Below are positions 10,871 through 21,900 of a stretch of 64,000 nucleotides of DNA, piece by piece. The stretch's first letter is position 1, and each line of letters begins with the position of its first letter. Below the pieces are notes generated by a model. The model worked only from the letters and a program-made list of their open reading frames with translations. It made no database searches and was not told the origin of the DNA. Source of the DNA: Xenopus tropicalis. Taxonomy: Eukaryota > Chordata > Amphibia > Anura > Pipidae. The position numbers and the translations under genes are program-made. The stretch lies in NCBI RefSeq assembly GCF_000004195.4, contig NC_030680.2, positions 1,738,964 to 1,802,963 on the forward strand, given 5' to 3'.

Positions 10871-11010
10871 ACTTGGAAACTTTTAAGACGTCTGATTGTT
10901 TTGGTCAAAAATGAATCTTGCAGTAAGTGCTGTATTTGGCTGATTTCCAACCTGAATCTTATGTGACACAACGTCTAGCTATAAGAATATTTCTTCCATT
11001 ATTATATTAC

Positions 11011-11388
11011 CTAAAACCTGCATTTCCATACGCTTCTCTGCCCTTTCCCCTGTGGCGTAATGGTGAGTCCTACAGACGTACTGAGCCCCATGATCCCCCC
11101 TCACTGTGGGCTTCAGGGTCACGTTGCTTAGGAAGTAGTTGAGATGATCTTCTTCTTCTCCCTCTTGTTTTTCATTCTCTGCCAGTTCATGTAAATATTT
11201 GGGATCACGGATGTCGGTTGTACCCCGATCCCAGCACAGAAGTTCTGTTTCCTGACCCCCCGAATCCACTTTCAGCCAAGTAACAGAGAGCGGCTTTGGC
11301 TTGAACCCATAGATGGGGCAGGTCAGGGTCAGGGATTCCCCCTGGAGGATACGGAGCGGGGATACGATTTTGCAAATGTTTGGTTTTA
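11011..11388 (-). CDS. Ig C1-like domain exon, IgSF membrane protein (partial gene)
   Basis: A 378-base exon, phase 1 at both ends, acceptor TTTGTCATTTAG and donor GTAATA (a less usual donor). It encodes about 125 residues. LTCPIYGFKPKPLSVTWLKV holds the first cysteine and tryptophan, and AQYVCRTHHY the second cysteine. An acidic insert (ENEKQEGEEEDH) lies between strands, making the domain longer than usual. The exon reads directly upstream of the 10049 exon in transcription order. No stop codon interrupts it. Confidence 0.8.
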
Positions 11389-11541
11389 CTAAATGACAAA
11401 GGAAAAGAACATTTTTAATTCCACATGTAAAAAAAAATGATTCCTTTGCACAAACATTTTACTTTGTAAACATTTAATACTGTATAGCCTTTGGGAACTA
11501 AGAAAGCATTAGTTTCGGGAAAAAAACTTGTTACCTTAATA

Positions 11542-12294
11542 CATACCTCCCAACATTTCATTAAGAGAAAGGGACAAAAATATGTAGCACGGGTAGTGCG
11601 CCAAAAATTTTTTGGGCACGCCTGCTTTGTGACCATGCCCCTACATGCCACACCCACTTTACATGCTCCAGATGTGCCAGTATAATCTTTCCTTCCTATA
11701 TTATAATTTCCTTCAATTCTTAATCAATTAAAAGCAAAACAATATGAATGTACCAGTAGAATTTCTAGCCAAATTAACAAGGCCTAAGGTTCCCAGACTT
11801 ATAAAGGCTCTTTTTAAATGTCTGCCATATTTTATGAACCGGATCAGCGATACCTCTGTCTATTCCCCTGCATGCTGTGCTCTGCCAGAGATTCCCAGGA
11901 GTGAGAGATACTGTATATGTTAGGGGTGGGAAGGTGAAACTGCCCAGCACACAAATAAAGGCAGCAGCCTCTTCTGCCTGATATAACACAGAGCCCCCCC
12001 TCAGCCCCTGACCCACTGAGCAGGAGCAGGAGAGGGATGAGCCAATGACGATAGTTGACCCTTTCCTGTTACAAATGCTCCTCCCAGGACAATTAAACAC
12101 CAAGGTAAATCTGTGAGCTTGGGGTAGCAGGGGAGATTGAAGAGTTAAGGGGGTGGGGCTTTATTCCCCAGAGCAGAGCAGGCACAGCAATCAATTAACT
12201 GAGAAGCGGGACCTCTAACAGTGAATCCGGGACAGCGGGAAGTGCCATAAATATCGGGACTGTCCCGCTGAAAGCGAGAGGGTTGGGAGGTATG
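11542..12294. mobile_element. Non-autonomous hAT-like MITE with perfect 8-bp TSD
   Basis: The terminal inverted repeats are CATACCTCCCAAC and GTTGGGAGGTATG, flanked on both sides by CCTTAATA (11534-11541 and 12295-12302). An 8-bp target duplication is diagnostic of hAT or P-like transposition; hAT is the likelier. Subterminal GGGACA-rich sequence is shared with 1990-3060. There is no transposase. It is inserted in the intron between the Ig exons at 12779 and 11011. Confidence 0.85.
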
Positions 12295-12427
12295 CCTTAA
12301 TATCATGCTATGTGCAATTAAAATTTGCAATGTAATAATTGTCTAATGAAGAATAATATATTCTGAAATTAAAAATGGTATTCTTATTTGTTAAGATTGC
12401 TTTCCTGAATTTCCTTCAAATACTTTT

Positions 12428-12710
12428 AAGCACAATTCAGCAGGAACAGCCCCCTAAGTTTGCCCATAGCCTGTACAGAGAGATACCATAAAACTATGGC
12501 ACATAGGGATTCCCCTGTACTAAGCACAATTCAGCAGGAACAGCCCCCTAAGTTTGCTCATAGCCTGTACAGAGAGATACCATAAAACCATGGCACATAG
12601 GGATTCCCCTGTACTAAGCACAATTCAGCAGGAACAGCCCCCTAAGTTTGCTCATAGCCTGTACAGAGAGATACCATAAAACTATGGCACATAGGGATTC
12701 CCCTGTACTA
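12428..12710. repeat. 94-bp tandem repeat, three copies
   Basis: Three near-identical copies start at 12428, 12522 and 12616 (AAGCACAATTCAGCAGGAAC and so on). The array ends 69 bp from the 3' border of the exon at 12779. Confidence 0.95.
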
Positions 12711-12778
12711 AGCACATTAAATCTTGTAAGATTACATCATACAAGAGGCGTAAACATGGAAATTGGAATAACACTTAC

Positions 12779-13255
12779 CTCCCCTGACCTCCAGCCGACA
12801 GGACTTAGAGATGGGGCCCCTCAGGGCAGAGTGAGTGACCCTCACAGTCAGTTCTGCCCCATCATCTTCCTCTATGTCGGGGGTTATACGGATTGTGCAC
12901 TGACAGTTGGAAATACGATGAGATTTACTTGTTTTTATTACAGGAACCATTTCCACTCGCAGCGCCCTCTGTGCCGGGGGCAGATATTGCACATTCCCAT
13001 TTCCCATTAACCCCTCTCTCTCTGGCGCAATAACCACACGCTGCTCATCTCCATGATGCGCCACTGGGGCAGCGGAACCAGTTTGGGCCTCAGAATCCCA
13101 GGAGTAAATTTCCATCACTTCTCCCCCATTTCTTTGCAAACACAATGTAATTCTGATGGGTTTGGGTCGGAAACCAGAGATCTGGCAGGAGAGAGTCGCC
13201 TCGTTCATATGCACCAAATGTTCCGCTCCGGTAATGGGAGAGAGTTTGGGGGGTT
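12779..13255 (-). CDS. Divergent Ig C1-like exon lacking canonical cysteine and tryptophan
   Basis: A 477-base exon, phase 1 at both ends, acceptor TTTTTTGTTACAG and donor GTAAGTGT. It encodes about 158 residues. ATLSCQISGFRPKPIRIT resembles the first half of a C1 domain, but the core tryptophan is replaced (RITLCL). The usual Y-x-C-x-V-x-H near the C-terminus reads LTVRVTHSAL, without the second cysteine. Other cysteines (ISNCQC, KSCRL) could pair instead. The frame is open throughout, so it is probably functional. It is the most 5' of the cluster of three exons. Confidence 0.75.
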
Positions 13256-13504
13256 CTGTAACAAAAAAGAGGTTTAGGAAAGTCACTATATTGTACAAAC
13301 CTTGAGTATTAAGTTGAGTTTTGTATTTTAGTATTCAGGAGGATATTGCTGAGTTTCACAGCAGATTCTACAATTAGGAAATGGGGAGGAATTAGGTGGC
13401 AAAAAGCATCAAAAAGCCACCCGAACAACATTAGGGCAAATTTCCATTCAAACCAAGAAGTAGTCTCTTGTAATATGGAGAAAGCAATTGTGCTTTATGT
13501 ACTA

Positions 13505-14530
13505 CAGTGAGGAACATAAGTATCTGAACACCCTGTGATTTTGCAAGTTCTCCCACTTAGAAATCATGGAGGGGCCTGATATTCACACTGTAGGTGCATT
13601 CCCACTGTGAGAGACAGCATTTAAAAAAAAATTCAGGAAATCACATTGTATGATTTGTAAAGAATGTATTTGTATTGCGCCGCCGCACATAAGGATTTGT
13701 ATGTATTGCGCCGCCGCACATAAGTATTTGTATGTATTGCGCCGCCGCACATAAGTATCTGTATGTATTGCGCCACCGCGCATAAGTATCTGTATGTATT
13801 GCGCCGCCGCGCATAAGGATTTGTATGTATTGCGCCACCGCACATAAGTATCTGTATGTATTGCGCCGCCGCACATAAGGATTTGTATGTATTGCGCTGC
13901 CGCACATAAGTATCTGTACGTATTGCGCCGCCGCACATAAGGATTTGTATGTATTGCGCTGCCGCACATAAGTATCTGTACGTATTGCGCCGCCGCACAT
14001 AAGGATTTGTATGTATTGCGCTGCCGCACATAAGTATCTGTATGTATTGCGCCGCCGCACATAAGTATCTGTATGTATTGCGCCGCCGCACATAAGGATT
14101 TGTATGTATTGCGCTGCCGCACATAAGTATCTGTACGTATTGCGCCGCCGCACATAAGGATTTGTATGTATTGCGCTGCCGCACATAAGTATCTGTACGT
14201 ATTGCGCCGCCGCACATAAGGATTTGTATGTATTGCGCCGCCGCACATAAGTATCTGTATGTATTGCGCCGCCGCACATAAGTATCTGTATGTATTGCGC
14301 TGCCGCACATAAGTATCTGTATGTATTGCGCCGCCGCACATAAGTATCTGTATGTATTGCGCCGCCGCACATAAGGATTTGTATGTATTGCGACTGGCTG
14401 GGCCACTCCAGAACCTTGATATGCCCCTTACAGAGCCACTCCTTGGTTATCCTGGCTGTGGGCTTCCGGTCATTGTCATATTGGAAGCCACGACCCATCT
14501 TTAATGCTCTGACTGAGGGAAGGAGGTTGT
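13505..14530 (-). mobile_element. Tc1/mariner element remnant carrying a minisatellite
   Basis: The end CAGTGAGGAACATAAGTATC follows TA at 13503-13504 and resembles Tc1 termini. At about 14395-14500 the minus strand encodes [20 protein letters not shown], a piece of Tc1 transposase that normally lies between the second and third catalytic residues. Most of the gene is replaced by the 31-bp array. No right-hand inverted repeat was found, so the element is truncated. Confidence 0.75.
13675..14390. repeat. 31-bp minisatellite
   Basis: About 23 copies of GCGCCGCCGCACATAAGTAT plus CTGTATGTATT, with AAGGATTT and GCTGCC variants alternating in a non-random order. The unit contains ACATAAGTATCTG, also present in the adjacent Tc1 terminus (13513-13526). 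The three overlapping minus-strand ORFs of 252-340 residues are artefacts of a stop-free 31-bp unit. Confidence 0.95.
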
Positions 14531-15451
14531 TGCTCAAAATCAATAAATAACTAATTACTGATCCAACAGCATGATTAGTGGCCAGAATACCCAATACAAG
14601 AGAAAATGGTAAAATTAATAAACAAATATAAAACGTTTTTTTTAAAAAAGTTTGTGCATGCATGTGTGTACATTTGTAAAAGTTGTGTGACTGTGTGTAT
14701 ACAGTGTAAGCACACTAATGCACTAAATGCAGAATTCAGGGATTTGACTGGGATTTGACCTTTTGCAGCAGGATTTGCAAATTAAGGTTTGGATTTGGTT
14801 TGGGATTCAGCTGAATCCTTCATAACAGATTTGGTATTTTGCCCAAATCCCAAAATCTAAGTGCAAACGTGCATAAAAAAGCCCTCCTAAAAATTGCCCA
14901 CAAAATTAAACTTTAGTAAGGGTCACTTACTGCTACTTTGTAGCAGAAGGGCAGCTGCCAGTGATGGAGGATCCATGTGTTGCAGAGTTTTGGCATTTTA
15001 GGAATAGAACTCTGGTCAGTGAGTTGAACAGTTCTTGCACTGAGCCACTGGGGGCTTTTAGTGCTGTTCTTGGTCAACTATCCTGATTTTGTATTTTGTA
15101 TGTCTTAATGTTCCCCTCTTGCCTTCTCCCTCCTTGTTAAGTATATGTGCCACTAATTCAGTAATTAAGGGCCTTTATAAGCTTCATGCTGTACTCCTTA
15201 CCTGACCATCATGGCTCCTGAGCCTGATCAAGCAGTGGTTTTGCCTTTGAGCAGTTTTCTTTAACTATTTATTTTTCTATCTGATGGGTATCTAAGGAGC
15301 ACCAACCCCCGGCCTTGGGGAATCGGTCTTTTGACCTTAAGCCCCATGCTGCTATTGGTGGAGGGTCCATCCAAGAAACCCAGGCCAGTTGTTCATCCTG
15401 TTTGTCTGGGAGCCTGAGCCATTTTGGTGAGGGAAAACAAGCAGTGCAGCA
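14531..15451. other. Sequence with no clear feature
   Basis: No supported exon was found. The right-hand part (about 15180-15450) could be the 5' region of the Tx1-like LINE that follows. Confidence 0.35.
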
Positions 15452-16690
15452 ATGGTAGCGGCCACAAACACATCTATCCAGGCTTGTGCACGGGTTAATA
15501 ATTCTATAAGATTGGAGGTTGAGAAGGGGAAGAGAAAGAGGATTGGAATACGCTGTAAAAATGCATTTATTTGGATTATTCCAGCTGACAGCTCATGTCT
15601 TTTTTTGTTGCTGTTGCCCGCATCGATTTTTGACCCAATCATGCTCTATTTGACACAACCATGACTCCCCTAATGGGGACTTGTTCTTTGATGGCATGGG
15701 CAGTTTCTGTTGCGTATGTCATAAATATGGTCAGATGCAGAAACTGCATTTCTTTTGAGCATGCGACAAAGAAGTGCCCCAAGGCTAAACGCTGTAATTT
15801 CTGCCTTGGGGAAAGTCATGTTTATTACAACTGCCCAAGCAGAAGTAAAGTGCAAAATGCTGCCTCTAGTGGTGGGGGGATCAAGTGAAGTCTGCAGCCA
15901 AACCTGTGGAGAAAGCTGATTGTGTTCCTGTGGAAGGCGGTTTGAAAGCAGTGGTTCCAGAGGCAGTTCCTGATGCAAGAGGTCCTGAGAAGAGAGGTCC
16001 TGGTGATGCCATGGCAGAGGTTCCAGCACGTTTTAGCTGATGATTTTAACTGTGTTTTAAATGATCTTGACAGATACAGTCTGGGAACTAGGGGCGCTGA
16101 TAGTGCTTGAGTAAATGGAAAAAGAGAATCACTTGGAAAAACAATACTTCTGGTTCCAGACTTGGTTTTAATACTTTAAGTCCCGCCGAGCAAAAGGTGG
16201 GAAGGGGTTTCTGGAAACTAAATACCCCCCTTTGCTCAATGATAAGAATATTTATGATGATTTTAGCACTGTTTTTAAATACATCAGCAGGACAATGTGC
16301 ACAACACTGATATTTTAACATGGTGGGAAATTGTTAAAGAAAGAATGAAGTGTTATATTATAAAGCTTGGGGTACAGAATGCAAAAGAAAAGAGAGAGTT
16401 TTATGAAGATTTAAACACCCAGTTACACACCCTCTATAAGTTTAAAGATTTTGGTTGCGATTGATAAAGACATTTCTATAGTTAAACAAAGTTTTAAAAA
16501 TTCTCTGGATGAGAAAACAAGAAATGTTATTTTTAAGACCAGAGTCCGACATGTTGAAGAAAATGAGAAATGTACCAGGTACTTTTTTTTTAGGAAAATT
16601 GAATCACCCAGAGAATTAATTACTGAGATAATTAATTACAAAGTTGTTTTGACAACTTTTGGAAGAGAGATACAGAGTGAGTGGTCAGTA
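15452..16690 (+). pseudogene. Tx1/L1-like LINE, ORF1 and endonuclease remnants
   Basis: At 15733-15846 two zinc knuckles of the C-x2-C-x4-H-x4-C type are visible (CRNCISFEHATKKC and CNFCLGESHVYYNC), typical of Tx1-type ORF1. At 16036-16105 the plus strand reads ADDFNCVLNDLDRYSLGTRG, an APE-type endonuclease motif. Bases 16320-16660 encode linker-like text (REFYEDLNTQLHTLYKFKDF and later EENEKCTRYFF) across frameshifts. The element is broken by stops, deletions and later insertions. Its RT resumes at 24019. Confidence 0.7.
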
Positions 16691-17100
16691 CCAATTGTGT
16701 GAGTTCAGGCTGCAAAGAGAGAAGGCTGCTGGGCTGCTGGTGAGTACCGTGTCCTCCTGGGGGATCATGGGAGCTCTTGGGGAAGGGACTGAACTGAATA
16801 AAAGGGTTGGGGGTCTATCCGGATACAAGTGGGGACTGGGCACCTACAGAGACTGTGCCAGGAGTGGACAGACTGTACAGGTTCCTAAGAGCAGGATAAT
16901 CAGTTATCCATAAAGTTGTTCTACATTCTATTCCAACAGTTATATAAAGTTTGATACTGCTGCAACTGTGTGTGATTATTCCTAGTGGAAAGTCCCTTGA
17001 GGTGTGCTCCTCAGTGTCCACTAGGTGGCAGCACTGCACTAAATCCTAGTTCCTGGTACCTTTCACATTTGCAAAGAGAACTAAAAATTCTCCTGTTGAT
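16690..17100 (+). mobile_element. Solo-LTR-like fragment, left part (split by hAT)
   Basis: This stretch and 23969-24018 rejoin into one sequence once the hAT element is removed. The rejoined right portion (AAAGAGAAC...GTGCCAAGAAAGGGTTACA) recurs at 27209-27282. A TGTGAG-like start near 16697, an AATAAA at about 16797 and a TTACA end suggest an LTR, but no clean target duplication was found. Confidence 0.4.
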
Positions 17101-17117
17101 TAGGGATGTAGCAAACT

Positions 17118-17210
17118 GTTCGCCGGCGAACTAATTCGCGCGAACATCGGGTGTTCGCAAGTCCGCAAATTCGCAAACTTTTGGCGATGTTCGCCATTTG
17201 GGTTCGCCTT
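17118..17210. repeat. Left subterminal GTTCGC/GCGAAC repeats of hAT
   Basis: Several GTTCGC and GCGAAC hexamers in both orientations occur just inside the left terminus, including GTTCGCCGGCGAAC. The right end carries the same motif. Such clusters are typical candidate transposase-binding sites in hAT elements. Confidence 0.7.
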
Positions 17211-17319
17211 AGCTGGCGCCAAATTTTGACCTCTCACCCCAGACCAGCAGATACATGTCAGGCAATCAGGCAGCTCTCCCTCCTGGGCCACCCCCCCCCC
17301 CTTGGACCACTCCCTTCCA

Positions 17320-17327
17320 TATATAAA
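17320..17327 (+). promoter_or_regulatory. TATA box, probable hAT promoter
   Basis: TATATAAA lies about 220 bp inside the left end, upstream of the 87-bp array and 1.6 kb before the transposase ATG. It is the best promoter candidate for the transposase transcript; the start site is inferred to be near 17350. Confidence 0.5.
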
Positions 17328-17410
17328 CCGAAGCCCAGCAGCCATTTTACATTCTGCCTGTGTGTGCTTGAAGAGATAGTGTAGGGAGAGAAGCTGTGAT
17401 TGATTTCAGG

Positions 17411-18672
17411 GAGAGTTTAAGTAGGATTTCTGGCTAGTAATCTACTTTCTACTGCTCTGTATTTGTGTGGGGATAGGAGCTGTGCATTCATTTCAGGGAG
17501 AGTTTAAGTAGGATTTCTGGCTAGTAATCTACTTTCTACTGCTCTGTATTTGTGTGGGGATAGGAGCTGCGCATTCATTTCAGGGAGAGTTTAAGTAGGT
17601 TTTCTGGCAAGTAATCTACTTTCTACTGCTCTGTATTTGTGTGGGGATAGGAGCTGTGCATTCATTTCAGGGAGAGTTTAAGTAGGATTTCTGGCTAGTA
17701 ATCTACTTTCTACTGCTCTGTATTTGTGTGGGGATAGGAGCTGTGCATTCATTTCAGGGAGAGTTTAAGTAGGATTTCTGGCTAGTAATCTACTTTCTAC
17801 TGCTCTGTATTTGTGTGGGGATAGGAGCTGTGCATTCATTTCAGGGAGAGTTTAAGTAGGATTTCTGGCTAGTAATCTACTTTCTACTGCTCTGTATTTG
17901 TGTGGGGATAGGAGCTGCGCATTCATTTCAGGGAGAGTTTAAGTAGGTTTTCTGGCAAGTAATCTACTTTCTACTGCTCTGTATTTGTGTGGGGATAGGA
18001 GCTGTGCATTCATTTCAGGGAGAGTTTAAGTAGGATTTCTGGCTAGTAATCTACTTTCTACTGCTCTGTATTTGTGTGGGGATAGGAGCTGTGCATTCAT
18101 TTCAGGGAGAGTTTAAGTAGGATTTCTGGCTAGTAATCTACTTTCTACTGCTCTGTATTTGTGTGGGGATAGGAGCTGCGCATTCATTTCAGGGAGAGTT
18201 TAAGTAGGTTTTCTGGCTAGTAATCTACTTTCTACTGCTCTGTATTTGTGTGGGGATAGGAGCTGTGCATTCATTTCAGGGAGAGTTTAAGTAGGATTTC
18301 TGGCTAGTAATCTACTTTCTACTGCTCTGTATTTGTGTGGGGATAGGAGCTGCGCATTCATTTCAGGGAGAGTTTAAGTAGGTTTTCTGGCTAGTAATCT
18401 ACTTTCTACTGCTCTGTATTTGTGTGGGGATAGGAGCTGTGCATTCATTTCAGGGAGAGTTTAAGTAGGATTTCTGGCTAGTAATCTACTTTCTACTGCT
18501 CTGTATTTGTGTGGGGATAGGAGCTGTGCATTCATTTCAGGGAGAGTTTAAGTAGGATTTCTGGCTAGTAATCTACTACTGCTCTGTATTTGTGTGGGGA
18601 TAGGAGCTGCGCATTCATTTCAGGGAGAGTTTAAGTAGGTTTTCTGGCTAGTAATCTACTTTCTACTGCTCT
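17411..18672. repeat. 87-bp tandem array in hAT 5' region
   Basis: About 14 copies of an 87-bp unit (GAGAGTTTAAGTAGGATTTC, then TACTGCTCTGTATTTGTGTG) lie between promoter and transposase. Units differ by TGTGCATT/TGCGCATT and GGATTTC/GGTTTTC variants that alternate in blocks. If transcribed it forms a long 5' leader. Confidence 0.95.
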
Positions 18673-18935
18673 GTATTTTTTGTCTAAATAACAATTTGTC
18701 TAAATAACAATAATAATTCCGTGTCCAGAAACATCACTTGAGTGACGGTTTTCCACCAGCAATAATATATTCCGTATCCACTACTGTATACGTTGCCCTT
18801 GCAGGCCTTGTTGCCCGGTGTCTGCAACCAAGTGCCACCTAGCTGTGTGATCTTTTTCACAATTTGTCTAAATAACAATAATAATTCCGTGTCCAGAAAC
18901 ATCACCCAAGTTGTTGTTTTGTAAAAATAAAAAAA

Positions 18936-21900
18936 ATGCCAGGCAAAGGCAGGCCGCCACGCAGAGGCACTAGGGGCCGTGCTGCTATGATATCCTGTGG
19001 CCCTAGGAAATTGCCCAGTGTTCCGAAGGCACTTACCCTGAACTCCCAAAATGCTGAAGAGGTAGTTGACTGGCTTACACAGCACACCCCATCCTCTACC
19101 GTTTCTAACTTTGCCACAACATCCTCATCCTCCTCTGCTATGGGCACCCCACGTACCACTTCCTCCACCACCGCCGCCCCTTCTTCACTGGAGTCAGAGG
19201 AGTTATTTACTCATGAGTTTGTTGAAATGAGTGATGCGCAACCATTATTGCCAGAAGAAGATGGAGATGAGGACGTTACACCAGATATAACTCAGGCAGG
19301 CAACACAACAGAGATGGACATAAGGTGTGATGAGGTCCCCGCTGCTGCTGCCTTCTGTGAGCTGTCAGAAGAAATTGATGCATCTGAGGAGAATGATGAT
19401 GAGGAGAGTGATATTTTGTGGGTGCCCACAAGAAGAGAGCAAGAGGAGGATAGTTCAGATGGAGAGACGGAGAGTCAGAGAGGCAGGAGGAGATTAAGAC
19501 TTAGAAGAAGCAGGGACAGCTCCCAGGGAACAGTAGGGCAACAACATGAATCGGCACCTGTGGTCAGCCAGCCAACGCACCCGCCAACTTCTACTGTTAC
19601 TGCTAGAAAGCCCACATCAAAAGGCTCAGCAGTGTGGCATTTTTTTAATGTGTGTGCCTCTGACAAAAGCGCTGTAATTTGCAATGAGTGCAGTCAGAAA
19701 CTGAGTCTTGGGAAGCCCAACACCCACTTAGGTACAACTGCTATGCGAAGGCACATGAACGCCAAACACAAAGCACTATGGGAGCAACACCTCAAAGGCA
19801 GCAGCCAAACGCTAAGCCACCCTCCTTCTGCTCCAGCATCTTACTGCTCTACCTCTGCTGTCCTTGACCCATCTCAACCACCCTCCACTCCGCCTTCCAG
19901 TTCCTGCTCATCTGCCCCCAGCCAAGTTTCTGTGAGGGCCATGTTTGAGCGTAAGAAACCAATGCCTCCGAGTCATCCCCTTGCCCGGCGTCTGACAGCT
20001 GGATTGTCTGCACTCTTAGCCCGCAAGCTTTTACCATACCAGCTGGTGGACTCTGAGGCTTTCCACCAATTTGTAGCAATTGGGACACCGCAGTGGAAGG
20101 TACCCAGCCGCAATTTTTTTTCACAGAAGGGAATACCACACCTGTACCAGCATGTGCAGAGCCAAATCACCGCATCTCTGTCATTTAGTGTTGGGGCAAA
20201 GGTCCATATGACTACTGACACATGGTCCTCCAAGCATGGTCAGGGCAGGTATGTCACCTACACTGCCCACTGGGTGAACCTGGTGATGGCTGGGAAGCAG
20301 GGAATGCATGGTTCAACAACAGTGGAGTTGGTGTCACCGCCACGGGTTGCATGCGGGTCTGCCACCACCTCTACTCCTCCTTTGCTCTCTAACTTGTCTT
20401 CTAACTCGTCTTCTAACTTGGCTTCTTCCTCGGCTTCTTCCTCCTCTGCTGCTGTGTCCTCCTCCACACCTGTGCACCCCCAGCTCCACATAGGCTATTC
20501 GACGTGCCAGGTACGCCGTTGTCATGCTGTCTTGGGCATGACGTGCCTGGAAAGTAGAAACCATACCGGATCTGTACTCCTGTCATCTCTGCACTCACAG
20601 GCCGATCGGTGGCTGACCCCACACCAACTGAAAATTGGAAAAGTGGTGTGTGACAATGGAAGCAATCTGTTGGCAGCACTGAGACTGGGCAATTTAACAC
20701 ATGTGCCCTGCATGGCACATGTTTTAAATTTGATAGTCCAACGGTTTGTCTCGAAGTACCCAGGATTGCAGGACATTCTCAGGCAGTCCAGGAAGGTGTC
20801 TGGCCATTTCAGACGTTCCTACACAGCCATGGCACGCCTTGCTGACATTCAGCGGCGGCACAACTTGACAGTCAGGCGTTTAATTTGCGACAGCCAGACT
20901 CGCTGGAATTCCATGCTAATGATGTTTGAACGTCTGCTGCAACAACAAAGAGCCATCAATGAATACCTATTTGAACTGGGTGGTAGGACTGGATCTGCAG
21001 AGCTGGGGATTTTTTTCCCCCATTACTGGGTGCTTATGCGCGACGCCTGCAGGCTGATGCGCCCTTTTGACGAGGTCACAAATATGGTTAGTCGCACTGA
21101 AGGCACCATCAGCGACCTAATACCCTTTGCTTTTTTTCTTGAGCGTGCCGTGCGACGAGTGACAGATGACGCTGTAGACCAGCATGACCAAGAGCCTGAT
21201 TTCTGGGTGGAATCACCACAACGTTCCCAGGCACCTGCTGCAACGCAGGGAGAGGTGTCAGAAGCGGAGTCAGAGGAGGAAGGTGGCTTTGTGGAGGCAG
21301 AAGACCAACAGGAGCAGGCTTCCCAGGGGGCTTGTGGTCACCTTTTGTGGAGCCCTGGTCTTGTACGTGGCTGGGGGGAGGAGACGGTGGTGGATGAGGA
21401 CGTAGTCCTTGATAACGAGGAAGGGGAAATGGATACCTCTGCATCCAACCTTGTGAGAATGGGGTCTTTCATGCTGTCATGCCTGTTGAAGGACCCCCGT
21501 ATCAAGAGGCTTAAGGAGAAGGACCTGTACTGGGTCGCAACGCTACTAGACCCTCGGTACAAGCATAAAGTGGCAGAAATGTTACCAACGTACCACAATT
21601 CCGAAAGGATGCTGCATTTCCAAACCAGCCTGCAAAACATGTTGTACAATTCTTTTAAGGGTGATGTCACTCCACATTCCAGGGGCAGAGGTGCCGGTAA
21701 TCCTCCCACGAGCACACCTGCAAGGACAATGCACTTTGGCCACTCTGTAACGTCAGACATGCAAAGTTTTTTCAGTCCAAGGCAGCGCCAGGACCCTTCT
21801 GGATCCACCCTCAGAGAACGCCTCGACCGGCAGGTAGCGGACTACCTGGCATTAACTTTAGATATCGACACTCTGAGGAGCGATGAACCCCTGGACTACT

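Noticed and set aside
13583..14663. Three overlapping minus-strand ORFs of 252-340 codons
   Set aside because: They arise from a 31-bp repeat that cycles through all frames; one runs into a Tc1 transposase fragment by chance.
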